Assembly: GCF_016864555.1 (NCBI RefSeq)
Contig: NZ_CP044011.1
Coordinates: 4,173,501 to 4,237,500, forward strand
Length of the DNA: 64,000 bases
From: Sinorhizobium sp. BG8
Lineage (GTDB): Bacteria; Pseudomonadota; Alphaproteobacteria; Rhizobiales; Rhizobiaceae
Direction: 5' to 3'
Both the position numbers and the translations under genes were made by a program. The number at the start of each line of letters is the position of its first letter. The stretch's first letter is position 1. This document shows positions 24,427 through 33,918 of the stretch, piece by piece. The notes beneath the pieces were generated by a model. That model did no database searches. It was not told the origin of the DNA and saw only the letters and a list, made by a program, of their open reading frames with translations.

Positions 24427-25911
24427 TCAATCGGCAAGTTTTCCCGCCTGATAGAGCTGAAGCGTCGCGCGGGTTCCCTTTTCCCAGAGCGTTCTCAATG
24501 CGTTGGCAAATCGCTTCTGGAAAAGATTCGAGGCCGCAACTTCGCCGAAAATGTCCGAAAGGGCAAGGAACGCGGCCGGATCTTTCTTCGCTTCCAGTGC
24601 CGCTGCTTGAAGGCGATCGGCGCTTGCATCGTTGAACACGATCGGCTTGCCAGTGTCGGACGTGCCGGCGAAGTACCGGCACCAGAGGGCGGATACGAGC
24701 GAAAGACCGACGACGTCCTCACCGCGGCGCAGCCGATCCGCCGTGGAGGGCAGGATGAACTTCGGCTGCCGGTTCGAACCGTCCTGCGCCAGCCGCGGTA
24801 TCGTGTCGCCGATTTTCGGGTTGGAGAACCGCTTTTCGATGAGCTTGAAGTAGTCGTCGAGATTGGTATCGGGCACCGGCGGTATGACCGGAATGATCTC
24901 CTCGCGTTCGAGCTTGGCGAGGAACGCGCGAATGTCGGGATCCTCCATCGCCTCGTGCACGAAATGGATGTCGAGCAGCGCGGCCGGATAGGCAATCGCG
25001 GCATGGCCGCCATTGAGAATGCGGATTTTCATATGCTCGTAGGGTGCGACGTCAGGCACGAACTGAACTCCGGCCTGCTCGAGCCTGGGTCGTCCCTGCG
25101 GGAACTTGTCCTCCAGAACCCATTGCTTGAATTCCTCGCAGAAGACCGGCCACGCATCGTCGATGCCGTAGTCGGAGGCGACCATGCCGATCTCCCGAGG
25201 GCCGGTCGCCGGCGTTATGCGGTCCACCATTCCGTTCGGAAAGGCCACATTCGCGTCGACCCAGTCAGCGAAGCCGGGATCCGAAAGCTTCGCGAGCCCC
25301 ACGACGGCCGCGTGCGTGACCTCGCCATTTCCCGGGATGTTGTCGCAGGACATGACGGTGAAGGGTTCCAGCCCCTTGGCCTTGCGCGCTCTCAATCCGG
25401 CGAGGATGAGACCGAACACCGTTTTCGGTCCATCCGGGTTGGTTCCGTCGGCGACGATGGCGGGATGGGCAGGATTGAAGATGCCGGTCGCCGGATCGAT
25501 GAAGTAGCCGCCCTCGGTGATCGTCAGCGAGACGATGCGGATCGCCGGATCGGAGAGCCGGGCGACGATCGCCGGCACGTCGCCGGGCTTCAGATAGTCG
25601 ATCATCGCCCCGGTCACATGTGCGCCACTCCGGTTGTTGTCCTGTTCCACGACCGTCGTCAGCCAATCCTGCTTCTCGAGTTTGTCGCGCATCGCCTCGT
25701 CGGAAGGCATGACGCCCGCCCCGACGAGCGCCCAGTCGAGGTCGACGCCGGAATTGAACAGCTGGTCGAGATACACCGCCTGGTGCGCCCGGTGGAAATT
25801 GCCGACTCCGAAATGCACGATGCCCGCTGTCAGCGACGCCCGATCATAGGAGGGCACGCCGGCGGTCTTCTTCACCGTTTGCAGGTTTGCGAGGGACAGT
25901 TTCGTGGTCAT
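24427..25911 (-). CDS. mtlK: Mannitol 2-dehydrogenase MtlK (polyol dehydrogenase)
   Basis: This 494-residue long-chain polyol dehydrogenase oxidises mannitol to fructose and often D-arabitol to xylulose with NAD. The N-terminal nucleotide domain contains IVHFGVGNFHRAHQAVYLDQL. MSCDNIPGNGEV and FPNGMVDRITPAT are family signatures, and the C-terminal domain holds the catalytic KIRILNGGHAAIAYPAALL lysine and asparagine region. The gene order with smoS and smoEFGK equals the S. meliloti smo locus. It sits 81 bases after smoS. Confidence 0.95.
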   Translation of the reverse strand: MTTKLSLANLQTVKKTAGVPSYDRASLTAGIVHFGVGNFHRAHQAVYLDQLFNSGVDLDWALVGAGVMPSDEAMRDKLEKQDWLTTVVEQDNNRSGAHVTGAMIDYLKPGDVPAIVARLSDPAIRIVSLTITEGGYFIDPATGIFNPAHPAIVADGTNPDGPKTVFGLILAGLRARKAKGLEPFTVMSCDNIPGNGEVTHAAVVGLAKLSDPGFADWVDANVAFPNGMVDRITPATGPREIGMVASDYGIDDAWPVFCEEFKQWVLEDKFPQGRPRLEQAGVQFVPDVAPYEHMKIRILNGGHAAIAYPAALLDIHFVHEAMEDPDIRAFLAKLEREEIIPVIPPVPDTNLDDYFKLIEKRFSNPKIGDTIPRLAQDGSNRQPKFILPSTADRLRRGEDVVGLSLVSALWCRYFAGTSDTGKPIVFNDASADRLQAAALEAKKDPAAFLALSDIFGEVAASNLFQKRFANALRTLWEKGTRATLQLYQAGKLAD

Positions 25912-25992
25912 GTTTCTTTCCTTCCGGTCAGAACCGGGCAGCGGACGATGCCGGTCTTTCGCATGTTCTCGCGTGGCGGCGGGGGCTTGCGG

Positions 25993-26766
25993 TCAGCTCA
26001 TCCAGTTGCCGCCATCGACGTTGTAGGTCTGCGCGACGACGTAGTTGCTTTCGGACGAGGCGAGGAATACGGCCATGCCGGTAAGATCCTCCGCCGTCCC
26101 CATGCGGCCGTATGGGACTTCCTGGCCGACGAGACGCTTCTTCTCGCCGAGCGGGCGATTCTCGTATTTGGCGAAGAGCGCATCGACGCCGTCCCAATGT
26201 TCCCCGTCGACCACGCCAGGCGCGATCGCATTGACGTTGATGCCGTGCTTGATCAGGTTCAGCCCGGCCGATTGGGTCAGGCTGATGACGGCGGCCTTGG
26301 TTGCGCAATAGACCGCCACCAGTGCCTCGCCTCGCCTGCCGGCCTGGCTCGCCATGTTGATGATCTTGCCGCCATTACCCTGGGCGATCATCTGCCTGGC
26401 GACGGCCTGTATGGTGAAGAGCGTCCCGGAGACGTTGATCGCGAAAAGCCGCTCGTAGCTTTCGCGGGTGATCTCGACGATCGGCTGAAGGTCGAACAGG
26501 GCAGCATTGTTGATGAGGATGTCGATGCTGCCCGCCTCCTCGACGCAGGCCGCGACGGCCGCATCGATCGAGTGCTGGTTCGTCACGTCCATCTCCACCG
26601 CATAGGCGGCCGATCCGATCTCGGTTGCCGTCCGGCGAGCCCGCTCGATGTTGATATCGGCGATGGCGACGCGCGCGCCTTCGCGGATGTACGCCTCCGC
26701 AAAGGCGCGACCGATACCCCGCGCCGATCCCGTGATCAGCGCGCTTTTTCCCTCAAGCCGTTTCAT
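25993..26766 (-). CDS. smoS: Sorbitol dehydrogenase SmoS (short-chain dehydrogenase)
   Basis: This 257-residue classical SDR has the cofactor motif [16 protein letters not shown] near residues 10-25, NNAALF as the NNAG equivalent, catalytic Ser in [10 protein letters not shown] and the YCATKAAV YxxxK. The C-terminus ends [14 protein letters not shown]. SmoS oxidises sorbitol to fructose, and galactitol in some orthologs. Its ATG overlaps the smoK stop by four bases, so it is tied to the transporter. Confidence 0.94.
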   Translation of the reverse strand: MKRLEGKSALITGSARGIGRAFAEAYIREGARVAIADINIERARRTATEIGSAAYAVEMDVTNQHSIDAAVAACVEEAGSIDILINNAALFDLQPIVEITRESYERLFAINVSGTLFTIQAVARQMIAQGNGGKIINMASQAGRRGEALVAVYCATKAAVISLTQSAGLNLIKHGINVNAIAPGVVDGEHWDGVDALFAKYENRPLGEKKRLVGQEVPYGRMGTAEDLTGMAVFLASSESNYVVAQTYNVDGGNWMS

Positions 26767-27764
26767 CGTATTGCCAGTCCTTTTTCATTGAATCGATGCA
26801 CGCGCCCTTCCTGAGGAGTGAGGAAGACGCTGTCGCCGTGTTTCACCGGGAAGTCGCCGGAGACGCGGGCGGTCATGGTGCCGATGTCGTCGACATTCAC
26901 ATGCAGGAAGGTGTCGGAGCCGAGATGCTCGGCCACGCCGACCGTGCCGCGCCAGGCGCCAGCAGAGGTCGACAGGTCCAGATGCTCGGGCCGTACGCCG
27001 ATCGTGTCGGCATTGTAGGCCTTGGCATGCGGGCCGGAGACGAAGTTCATCTTCGGCGAGCCTATGAAGCCGGCCACGAAGAGGTTGTCGGGCCGATGAT
27101 AGAGCTCGAGCGGCGAGCCGACCTGCTCGACGTTGCCGCGGTTCAGCACGACGATCTTGTCCGCCATGGTCATGGCTTCCACCTGGTCGTGGGTGACATA
27201 GATCATGGTCGTCTTGAGTTGCTGGTGAAGCTGGCTGATCTCGAGACGCATGTTGACGCGTAGTGCGGCATCGAGGTTCGAAAGCGGCTCGTCGAACAGG
27301 AAGGCTGCAGGCTGGCGGACGATCGCCCTGCCGATCGCGACACGCTGGCGCTGCCCGCCCGAAAGCTGGCGCGGCTTGCGCTCCAGATAGTCGGTGAGGT
27401 TGAGAACCCTGGCGGCGTCCGCGACCTTCTTGTCGATCACCGACTTGTCCTCTCCCGCCATCTTCAGCGGAAATGCGATGTTGGAGCGCACGCTCATGTG
27501 CGGATAGAGCGCGTAGGACTGGAACACCATGGACAGTCTTCTTTTTGACGGAGGAAGGCCGGTGGCGTCCTTTCCGTCGATGACGATCTGCCCGCCCGAC
27601 ACGTCCTCGAGGCCCGCGATGAGCCGTAGTAGCGTCGATTTTCCGCAGCCGGAGGGCCCGACAAAAACGACGAACTCACCCTCGTTGATGTTGAGATCGA
27701 TCGAGGGAATGACATTGGCTTCCCCGAAGCGCTTGTTGACCTTGCTGAGAGTTATGCTTCCCAT
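26763..27764 (-). CDS. smoK: Polyol ABC transporter ATP-binding protein SmoK
   Basis: From ATG 27764 ([14 protein letters not shown]) the protein has 333 residues. It shows Walker [10 protein letters not shown], signature LSGGQRQR, Walker [13 protein letters not shown], and a C-terminal MalK-type regulatory domain with [10 protein letters not shown] and a closing [17 protein letters not shown]. It energises uptake through SmoFG. The open frame continues upstream to 28556, but that stretch lies inside smoG and is not coding. It follows smoG by 11 bases. Confidence 0.95.
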   Translation of the reverse strand: MGSITLSKVNKRFGEANVIPSIDLNINEGEFVVFVGPSGCGKSTLLRLIAGLEDVSGGQIVIDGKDATGLPPSKRRLSMVFQSYALYPHMSVRSNIAFPLKMAGEDKSVIDKKVADAARVLNLTDYLERKPRQLSGGQRQRVAIGRAIVRQPAAFLFDEPLSNLDAALRVNMRLEISQLHQQLKTTMIYVTHDQVEAMTMADKIVVLNRGNVEQVGSPLELYHRPDNLFVAGFIGSPKMNFVSGPHAKAYNADTIGVRPEHLDLSTSAGAWRGTVGVAEHLGSDTFLHVNVDDIGTMTARVSGDFPVKHGDSVFLTPQEGRVHRFNEKGLAIR

Positions 27765-27775
27765 TGTCGTTTTCC

Positions 27776-28606
27776 CTATTTGACCGCGCCGAAGGTAAGG
27801 CCGCGAACGAGCTGCTTCTGCGAGAACCAGCCGAGGATGAGGATTGGTGCGATCGCCATGGTCGATGCGGCGGACAGCTTGGCGTAGAACAGGCCCTCGG
27901 GACTGGAGTAGGAGGCGATGAAGGCCGTCAGCGGCGCCGCCTTGGAGGCAGTGAGGTTGAGGGTCCAGAACGCCTCGTTCCAGGCGAGGATGATGTTCAG
28001 GAGAAGTGTCGAGGCGATGCCGGGGATCGCCATCGGCGTCAGCACGTAGATGATCTCCTTGCCGAGCGAGGCGCCGTCCATGCGGGCGGCCTCCAGGATT
28101 TCGCCGGGAATCTCCTTGAAATAGGTGTAGAGCATCCAGACGATGATCGGCAGGTTGATCAGCGTCAGCACGATGACGAGGCCACTGCGCGTGTCCAGGA
28201 AGCCGGTGTTGCGGAAGATCAGGTACATGGGCACCAGGACGCCGACGGGCGGCATCATCTTGGTCGATAGCATCCACATCAGCACGTCCTTGGTCTTCGG
28301 CGTCGGCGCGAAGGCCATGGCCCAGGCGGCCGGTATGGCGATAATCAGACCGAGCAGCGTGGAACCGAACGAGATCACCACCGAATTCATGAAGTGCTTG
28401 AAGTAGTCGGACCGTTCCTGGACCTCGTGATAGTTCTCGAGCGTCCAATCGAAGAAGAGCAGCGAGGGAGGCGATGCGATTGCTTCCGCCTCCGTCTTGA
28501 AGCCGGTGAGGAAGGTCCACAGGATCGGGAAGAAGATCAGGATCCCGATGATCCACGCGATGATCGTCACCGCGACTTTGCGTTGGGTGGAAACCTTGCG
28601 GGCCAT
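27776..28606 (-). CDS. smoG: Polyol ABC transporter permease SmoG
   Basis: This 276-residue CUT1 permease (MalG type) has six membrane helices. The cytoplasmic coupling loop [26 protein letters not shown] is the EAA motif. The C-terminus [18 protein letters not shown] is typical of MalG-like subunits. It pairs with SmoF in the inner membrane and starts 4 bases after the smoF stop. Confidence 0.94.
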   Translation of the reverse strand: MARKVSTQRKVAVTIIAWIIGILIFFPILWTFLTGFKTEAEAIASPPSLLFFDWTLENYHEVQERSDYFKHFMNSVVISFGSTLLGLIIAIPAAWAMAFAPTPKTKDVLMWMLSTKMMPPVGVLVPMYLIFRNTGFLDTRSGLVIVLTLINLPIIVWMLYTYFKEIPGEILEAARMDGASLGKEIIYVLTPMAIPGIASTLLLNIILAWNEAFWTLNLTASKAAPLTAFIASYSSPEGLFYAKLSAASTMAIAPILILGWFSQKQLVRGLTFGAVK

Positions 28607-28610
28607 GATC

Positions 28611-29483
28611 TCATGCCTCCAATGTCTTGCCGATCATCCGCATCAGGAAGAATGCGACGATGTTGGCGAGAATGACCGCGATGATGCCGCCGGCCGATGC
28701 ACCACCCACGTCGAACTGCAGCAGCGCCTGCGCATAGACGAGGAAGGTCAGGTTGGTGCTCTGCGTACCCGGGCCACCATTGGTCGTGACCAGGATTTCC
28801 GCGAAGACCGAGAGCAGGAAGATTGTCTGGATGAGAATGACGACAGTGATGGCACGCGAAAGATGCGGCAGGACGAGATAGATGAACCGTGACAGGGCGC
28901 CGGCGCCATCCATCTGCGCGGCCTCCTTCTGCTCTTCATCCAGCGACTGCAGCGCCGTCAGGAGGATGAGCGTCGCGAAAGGCAGCCACTGCCACGCCAC
29001 GATGACGATGATCGACAGCAGCGGCGAGTTGTTTAGGAAGTCGTAGGGTGCAAGTCCCAGTGCGCGGGCCATGTGGGCGAAGAGACCGTTCACGGGGTTC
29101 ATGAACATGTTCTTCCACACGAGTGCGGCAACGGTCGGCATGATCAGGAATGGCGCAATGACAAGAATGCGGACGATACCCTGCCCGAACATCGGCTGAT
29201 CAAGGAGAAGTGCCAGCCCTATTCCGCCGACGACGGTGATGAGCAGCACACCGAGCACGATCGCGAGCGTGTTGAAGATTGCCTGGAAGAAGGCGGGATC
29301 CGTCAGGAAGTAGCGGTAATTGTCGAAGCCGGCGAACTCCTCCATGCCGGGCATGAGCAGGTTATAGCGCAGGAAGGAGAAGTAGATCGTCAGTGCAAGC
29401 GGGACGATCATCCACAAGAGCAGTAGCAGAACCGAGGGCGCCATCATGGCGCGCGCTGCGGAGCGGGTATGTAAGGTTGCCAT
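28611..29483 (-). CDS. smoF: Polyol ABC transporter permease SmoF
   Basis: This 290-residue CUT1 permease (MalF type) has about six membrane helices. The EAA loop is EAAQMDGAGALSRFIYLVLPHLSRAI. The N-terminal helix (MMAPSVLLLLLWMIVPLALTIYFS) and FDNYRYFLTDPAFFQAI are family typical. It lies 233 bases downstream of smoE, across a region with a strong hairpin that may lower its expression relative to the binding protein. Confidence 0.94.
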   Translation of the reverse strand: MATLHTRSAARAMMAPSVLLLLLWMIVPLALTIYFSFLRYNLLMPGMEEFAGFDNYRYFLTDPAFFQAIFNTLAIVLGVLLITVVGGIGLALLLDQPMFGQGIVRILVIAPFLIMPTVAALVWKNMFMNPVNGLFAHMARALGLAPYDFLNNSPLLSIIVIVAWQWLPFATLILLTALQSLDEEQKEAAQMDGAGALSRFIYLVLPHLSRAITVVILIQTIFLLSVFAEILVTTNGGPGTQSTNLTFLVYAQALLQFDVGGASAGGIIAVILANIVAFFLMRMIGKTLEA

Positions 29484-29586
29484 GACTGTCCCCGGTCAGG
29501 TTGGCCGCCTCCAGTCTCGCGACACGAGGGGTGGCGCGGGAACTGCGGGCAAACGCGGTTGACAAAAAGGCCGGCGCCGCAGGCAG

Positions 29587-29613
29587 ATGGCTTTCGATCG
29601 GCTCGAAAGCCAT
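29587..29613. terminator. Strong hairpin between smoE and smoF (possible attenuator)
   Basis: ATGGCTTTCGA and TCGAAAGCCAT form an 11-base perfect stem with a 5-base loop. On the minus strand a GC-rich palindromic stretch and TTTTT follow about 25 bases later. It may act as a partial terminator or mRNA stabiliser favouring the abundant binding protein SmoE. Confidence 0.6.
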
Positions 29614-29716
29614 CCTGTGTCCCGGCACCGGCAAGAGGGTCTCTCCGCCGGGAGCGACGTCAAGACCCCACCGCGTCACCGACGGTCGACCCGCCGGCGG
29701 CACGGTCCTTGGGAGC

Positions 29717-31033
29717 TTACTTGATGTAACCGGCCTTGGTCATTTCGCGGGTAGTCAGCTGCTGGGCGCTCTGCAACGCCTGGTCAACCGAGACCTGGCC
29801 CGCAAGGGCTGCCGAGAACTGCTGGCCGACTGCCGTGCCAAGTCCCTGGAACTCGGGAATGGCCACGAACTGCACGCCGACATAGGGCACCGGCTTGACC
29901 GCAGGATTCTTCGGATCGGCCGCGTTGATGCTGTCGAGTGTCATCTTCGCGAACGGCGCGGCCTTCTGGTACTCGGGGTTTTCGTAGAGCGAGGTGCGCG
30001 TACCCGGAGGAACGTTTGCCCAGCCTTCCTTGTCGGCAACGACCTTCAGATAGTCCTTGCCAGTCGCCCAACCGATGAATTTCTCGGCTGCTGCCTGCTT
30101 CTGAGTGCCCGCCGGTACTGCCAGGCTCCAGGCCCACAGCCAGTTGCCGCGCTTGCCGAGGCCCGTGTCCGGGGCGAGTGCAAAGCCGACCTTGTCGGCG
30201 ACGGTCGATTCCTTCGGGTTCGTCACCATGGAGGCAGCAACAGTGGCGTCGATCCACATGCCGCACTTGCCGGTCTGGAACAGTGCGAGGTTTTCGTTGA
30301 AGCCGTTGGACGATGCACCGGGAGGGCCGGCATCGTTCATAAGCTTCACATAGAAGTCGAGGGCGTTCTTCCATTCCGGCTGGTCGAACTGAGGCTTCCA
30401 GTTTTCATCGAACCAGCGTGCGCCGAAGGCGTTCGCCGTCGCGGTCAGGAAAGCCATGTTCTCGCCCCAGCCGGCCTTGCCGCGAAGGCAGATGCCGTAG
30501 ATCTCGTTGTCCTTGTCGGAGATCTTGCGGGCTGCGTCGGCAATGAACTCCCAGGTCGGCGCCTCGGGCATGGTCAGGCCGGCCTTCTCGAACAGGTCCT
30601 TCCGATACATCACCATCGAACTCTCGCCGTAGAACGGCGCGGCATAGAGCTTGCCGTCCTCGCCCGTGAGACCCGCGCGGATGGCCGGCAGGAGGTCGTC
30701 GACGTCATAGTCGGCGCCGAGATTGTCGAGTGGCAGCAGCCAGCCCTGCTTCGCCCAGATCGGTACTTCGTAAGTTCCGATTGTCAGCACATCGTACTGA
30801 CCGCCCTTGGTGGCGATGTCGGTCGTCACGCGCTGGCGCAGCACATTCTCCTCGAGGGTGACCCATTCGAGCTGGATATCCGGATTCTTGGAGGTGAAGT
30901 CGTCCGTCAGTTTTTGCATGCGGATCATGTCACTGTTGTTCACGGTGGCAATCGTCAGGGTTTCCGCATTCGCAAATCCGCACAGGACAACGGCCGAGCA
31001 CGTGCCCAGCAGAAGGGTTTTCAAATTCATCAT
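29717..31033 (-). CDS. smoE: Polyol ABC transporter substrate-binding protein SmoE
   Basis: This 438-residue family 1 extracellular solute-binding protein has a signal peptide (NLKTLLLGTCSAVVLCGFANA) and mature segments TIATVNNSDMIRMQKLTDDFTSKNP, YAAPFYGESSMVMYRKDLFEKAG and WAWSLAVPAGTQKQAAAEKFI. It captures sorbitol, mannitol or related polyols in the periplasm. A GGGAGGAAG ribosome site precedes the ATG. It is the first gene of the structural operon, with a clear promoter and palindromic operator upstream. Confidence 0.95.
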   Translation of the reverse strand: MMNLKTLLLGTCSAVVLCGFANAETLTIATVNNSDMIRMQKLTDDFTSKNPDIQLEWVTLEENVLRQRVTTDIATKGGQYDVLTIGTYEVPIWAKQGWLLPLDNLGADYDVDDLLPAIRAGLTGEDGKLYAAPFYGESSMVMYRKDLFEKAGLTMPEAPTWEFIADAARKISDKDNEIYGICLRGKAGWGENMAFLTATANAFGARWFDENWKPQFDQPEWKNALDFYVKLMNDAGPPGASSNGFNENLALFQTGKCGMWIDATVAASMVTNPKESTVADKVGFALAPDTGLGKRGNWLWAWSLAVPAGTQKQAAAEKFIGWATGKDYLKVVADKEGWANVPPGTRTSLYENPEYQKAAPFAKMTLDSINAADPKNPAVKPVPYVGVQFVAIPEFQGLGTAVGQQFSAALAGQVSVDQALQSAQQLTTREMTKAGYIK

Positions 31034-31050
31034 CTTCCTCCCAGAAGGTT

Positions 31051-31105
31051 ATGAGCATTTGCTTCGCTCATGGGCAATTACTCACTCAATCACGAAACAA
31101 GTCAA
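31051..31105 (-). promoter_or_regulatory. smoE promoter with inverted repeat
   Basis: TTGACT (31100-31105) and AGTAAT (31077-31082) with a 17-base spacer form a minus-strand promoter. Just downstream, ATGAGC-N9-GCTCAT (31051-31071) is an inverted repeat over the start of transcription, a likely site for the SorC-type regulator encoded next door. Confidence 0.6.
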
Positions 31106-31195
31106 TAGCAATTCGTTGCTGCAATGCCGAAGGGCGGTCGAGGAATGGAAAATGCCGACGTTGCGGCAGCACCCGATACGAGAGTTTAGGTGCAA

Positions 31196-32152
31196 TCAGG
31201 CCGCGGACAGGAGATAGCGCGCGGTGGCTTCGTCGGTGATCAGGCCGTTGATTATCCGGCCTTTCAGGGCCGCAAGGATGGCCTTGTACTTCCGCGCGCC
31301 CATGGCGAGGCCGATCACTGCAGTCGTATCGCGGGGCGGCAGCGGGACCGAAGCGACGCGCTCATTGATGCTGCCGGAAAGAAGGACGCCGTTGCTGTCG
31401 AACATCCAGCCGCAGATCTCGCCCTCTGCCCCCTGCTCCATCAGACTGGCCATTTCCGTGGGTTCCAGGAAGCCGTCGACGCAAAGGGGCGCGTCTGTGC
31501 CGAGCTCGCCGACACCGACGAAGGCGACGTCTGCCTCGCGACCGAGTCGCAGGGTAGTCTGCACCAGGCTCTGCTGATGGAGGAGGTCACGCTCCTCGGC
31601 AGACGAGACCAGAACCGGCAACGGCATAGGGAAATGACGACCCTTGATCGCATCGGCCATGCTGAAGATGACGTTGTAGTAGGCTGCCGATCCATCGGGA
31701 CCGATGCTGCCCGTGAGCGAGAGAATCCTGTGCTGCGGACATTCCATTGCGGGAAGCTGGTCGACCGCAGCTTTCAGCGTGCGTCCCGTGCCGACTGCCA
31801 GGACAATCGGATCGGGTCTTTTCAGCCAGCGTTCGATTTCGGCAGCGCCTGCCTCTGCGATGCCGACTGTGGTCGAGCTCGACCCCGGATCGGTCGGAAC
31901 GACCTCGACATGCACCAGATTGAACTTTTCCTTGAGACGTGCGCCGAGTTCCAGGCACTGCGCAATAGGATGGTCAAGGCGGACCTTGATCAGCCTCTCG
32001 GCCACGGCGAGCGATACGAGCCGCTGGGCCGACTGACGCGAAATGCCCATTGCTGCGGCGATCTCGTCCTGTGTCCGCCCGGCGACATAGTAGAGCCATC
32101 CGGCCCGCGCCGCATCGTCCAGCCGCCCACTCGATTCCGCGCGCTTTGCCAT
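31196..32152 (-). CDS. SorC/DeoR-type sugar-binding transcriptional regulator
   Basis: This 318-residue protein has an N-terminal helix-turn-helix (AGRTQDEIAAAMGISRQSAQRLVSLAVAERLIKV) and a C-terminal SorC sugar-binding domain (IVLAVGTGRTLKAAVDQLP, SLTGSIGPDGSAAYYNV, AVIGLAMGARKYKAILAALKG). Two tandem ATGs exist (32155 and 32152); the second has better spacing to GAGGAGG. It lies immediately upstream of smoE on the same strand and should control the polyol operon in response to a sugar or sugar phosphate. Confidence 0.92.
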   Translation of the reverse strand: MAKRAESSGRLDDAARAGWLYYVAGRTQDEIAAAMGISRQSAQRLVSLAVAERLIKVRLDHPIAQCLELGARLKEKFNLVHVEVVPTDPGSSSTTVGIAEAGAAEIERWLKRPDPIVLAVGTGRTLKAAVDQLPAMECPQHRILSLTGSIGPDGSAAYYNVIFSMADAIKGRHFPMPLPVLVSSAEERDLLHQQSLVQTTLRLGREADVAFVGVGELGTDAPLCVDGFLEPTEMASLMEQGAEGEICGWMFDSNGVLLSGSINERVASVPLPPRDTTAVIGLAMGARKYKAILAALKGRIINGLITDEATARYLLSAA

Positions 32153-32541
32153 CATTCCTCCTCGCCACCTTGCAAAGGTGCTGCCATCTTTGATGGGCAT
32201 CTGTCAAACGCCACGTGCAAAGGCGAAGGCCTACAGCCTGGCCTCGGAGGGAGGCGTTTTGCTTAAGCGACAGCAGGCGCATCATTCCGGAGACCAAATT
32301 TGCACCCGGACGGCAATCAAGACATTGAATTCCATTGAACAATGCCAAACAAATGCTGCGATGCACATGAAATACTGCGGCGCACTCAAGAAAACATTAC
32401 TGCGAAACTCATATTAAATCATTTGGTCAGCACACCTAATCTTGTACTATGCTTCCAGGTCAGAACTTTTACCGTTTGATAAAAAAATAAACCTGAGTTA
32501 CCGTTTCCTATCCAGTGCTCGTCATTTGGGAGACAACAATA
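32153..32541. other. Divergent promoter region between sorC-type gene and preT
   Basis: This 389-base AT-rich gap has no convincing coding frame. Toward preT, TTGGTC (32423-32428) and TACTAT (32445-32450) could be a promoter, and a half-site TGGTCAG (32424-32430), like the RutR arm TGGTCAA, overlaps its -35. GGGAGA precedes the preT ATG. Confidence 0.45.
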
Positions 32542-33903
32542 ATGGGAACGAAAGAATCCGGAATTCACGAACGGCGGCTCTCCGCACCGGAGTATGAGGC
32601 CAACTTCGAGGACCTGCATCCGGGCCTCGGCGGCCATGAGGCGCTGGTGGCATCCGACCGCTGTTACTTCTGCTACGACGCGCCCTGCATGACGGCCTGT
32701 CCGACATCCATCGACATTCCCCTGTTCATTCGACAGATCTCCACCGGCAATCCGGTGGGCGCGGCGAAGACCATCTTCGACCAGAACATCTTTGGCGGCA
32801 TGTGCGCCCGCGTCTGTCCCACCGAAACGCTGTGCGAGCAGGCCTGCGTGCGCAACACCGCCGAAGAGCGCCCGGTGGAAATAGGCCGGCTGCAGCGCTA
32901 CGCAACAGATATCGCGATGCGAGAAGGCCGCCAGTTCTACGAACGCGCCGAACGATCGGGCAAGAACATCGCCGTGGTCGGTGCCGGCCCGGCCGGTCTC
33001 GCCTGTGCGCACCGTCTTGCCGTCAGCGGCCACGACATCGTCGTGTTCGACGGTCGCGAGAAGGCAGGCGGACTGAACGAGTACGGCATCGCCGCCTACA
33101 AGGCGATCGACGATTTCGCACAGAAGGAGGTCGACTACGTGCTTGCGGTCGGCGGCATCGACGTCCGCAACGGCCTCAAGCTCGGCCGGGACTTCAGCCT
33201 CGCGACACTGACCCAGAACTTCGACGCCGTTTTCCTCGCCATGGGTCTTTCCGGCGTCAACGCCCTACGAATGGAAGGAGAGAGCGCCGAGGGCGTCTCC
33301 GACGCGGTGGACTTCATCGCAACGCTCCGCCAGGCAGGCGACAAGGGCACGGTGCCCGTCGGAAGACGGGTGGTCGTGATCGGGGGCGGCATGACCGCCA
33401 TCGATGCTGCCGTGCAGGCAAAGCTGCTCGGGGCCGAGGACGTCACCATTTGCTATCGCCGCGGCAAGGAAGACATGAACGCCTCGCAGTTCGAGCAGGA
33501 CCTCGCGACATCCAAGGGCGTGACCATCCGACACTGGCTCCAGCCGAAGCGCGTCATCGCCAAGGATGGCAGGGTTGCCGGCATCGAAGTGGAGTATACT
33601 GAAATGCGCGACGGGCGGCTCACGGGTACCGGCGAAACCGGCATCCTCGCCGCGGACCAGATCCTGAAGGCGATCGGCCAGACGTTCGATCCCACAGGTC
33701 TCGGCGATATCCGGCTCGAAGGTGGGCGGATCGTCATCGACGACGAGGGCCGCACCTCCATCGAAGGCATTTGGGCGGGCGGGGATTGCGTGGCGCGCGG
33801 AGAGGACCTGACCGTCACCGCCGTTGCACAGGGCCGCGACGCGGCCATTTCGATCAATCGCGCGCTCGCCGCCACGGCGCAGCCCAGCGTCGCTGTCGCA
33901 TGA
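32542..33903 (+). CDS. preT: Dihydropyrimidine dehydrogenase (NAD+) subunit PreT
   Basis: This 453-residue flavoprotein carries the N-terminal Fe-S domain cysteines (CYFCYDAPCMTACP near residue 40, CARVCPTETLCEQACV near 85), then FAD-binding VVGAGPAGLACAH and NAD-binding VVVIGGGMTAIDAA. It ends with a GIWAGGDCV flavin motif. With PreA it reduces uracil or thymine to the dihydro form, the first step of reductive pyrimidine breakdown. I chose ATG 32542 after a GGGAGA ribosome site. preA begins 15 bases downstream. Confidence 0.95.
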   Translation: MGTKESGIHERRLSAPEYEANFEDLHPGLGGHEALVASDRCYFCYDAPCMTACPTSIDIPLFIRQISTGNPVGAAKTIFDQNIFGGMCARVCPTETLCEQACVRNTAEERPVEIGRLQRYATDIAMREGRQFYERAERSGKNIAVVGAGPAGLACAHRLAVSGHDIVVFDGREKAGGLNEYGIAAYKAIDDFAQKEVDYVLAVGGIDVRNGLKLGRDFSLATLTQNFDAVFLAMGLSGVNALRMEGESAEGVSDAVDFIATLRQAGDKGTVPVGRRVVVIGGGMTAIDAAVQAKLLGAEDVTICYRRGKEDMNASQFEQDLATSKGVTIRHWLQPKRVIAKDGRVAGIEVEYTEMRDGRLTGTGETGILAADQILKAIGQTFDPTGLGDIRLEGGRIVIDDEGRTSIEGIWAGGDCVARGEDLTVTAVAQGRDAAISINRALAATAQPSVAVA

Positions 33904-33918
33904 TGGGGAGGATGAACA

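Noticed and set aside
24607-26814. 735-codon plus-strand open frame
   Set aside because: It is antisense to mtlK and smoS, which carry clear catalytic motifs. No ribosome site or domain is visible in the long frame.
27765-28556. N-terminal extension of the SmoK frame
   Set aside because: It lies within smoG on the same strand in another frame and lacks ABC features. SmoK starts at ATG 27764.
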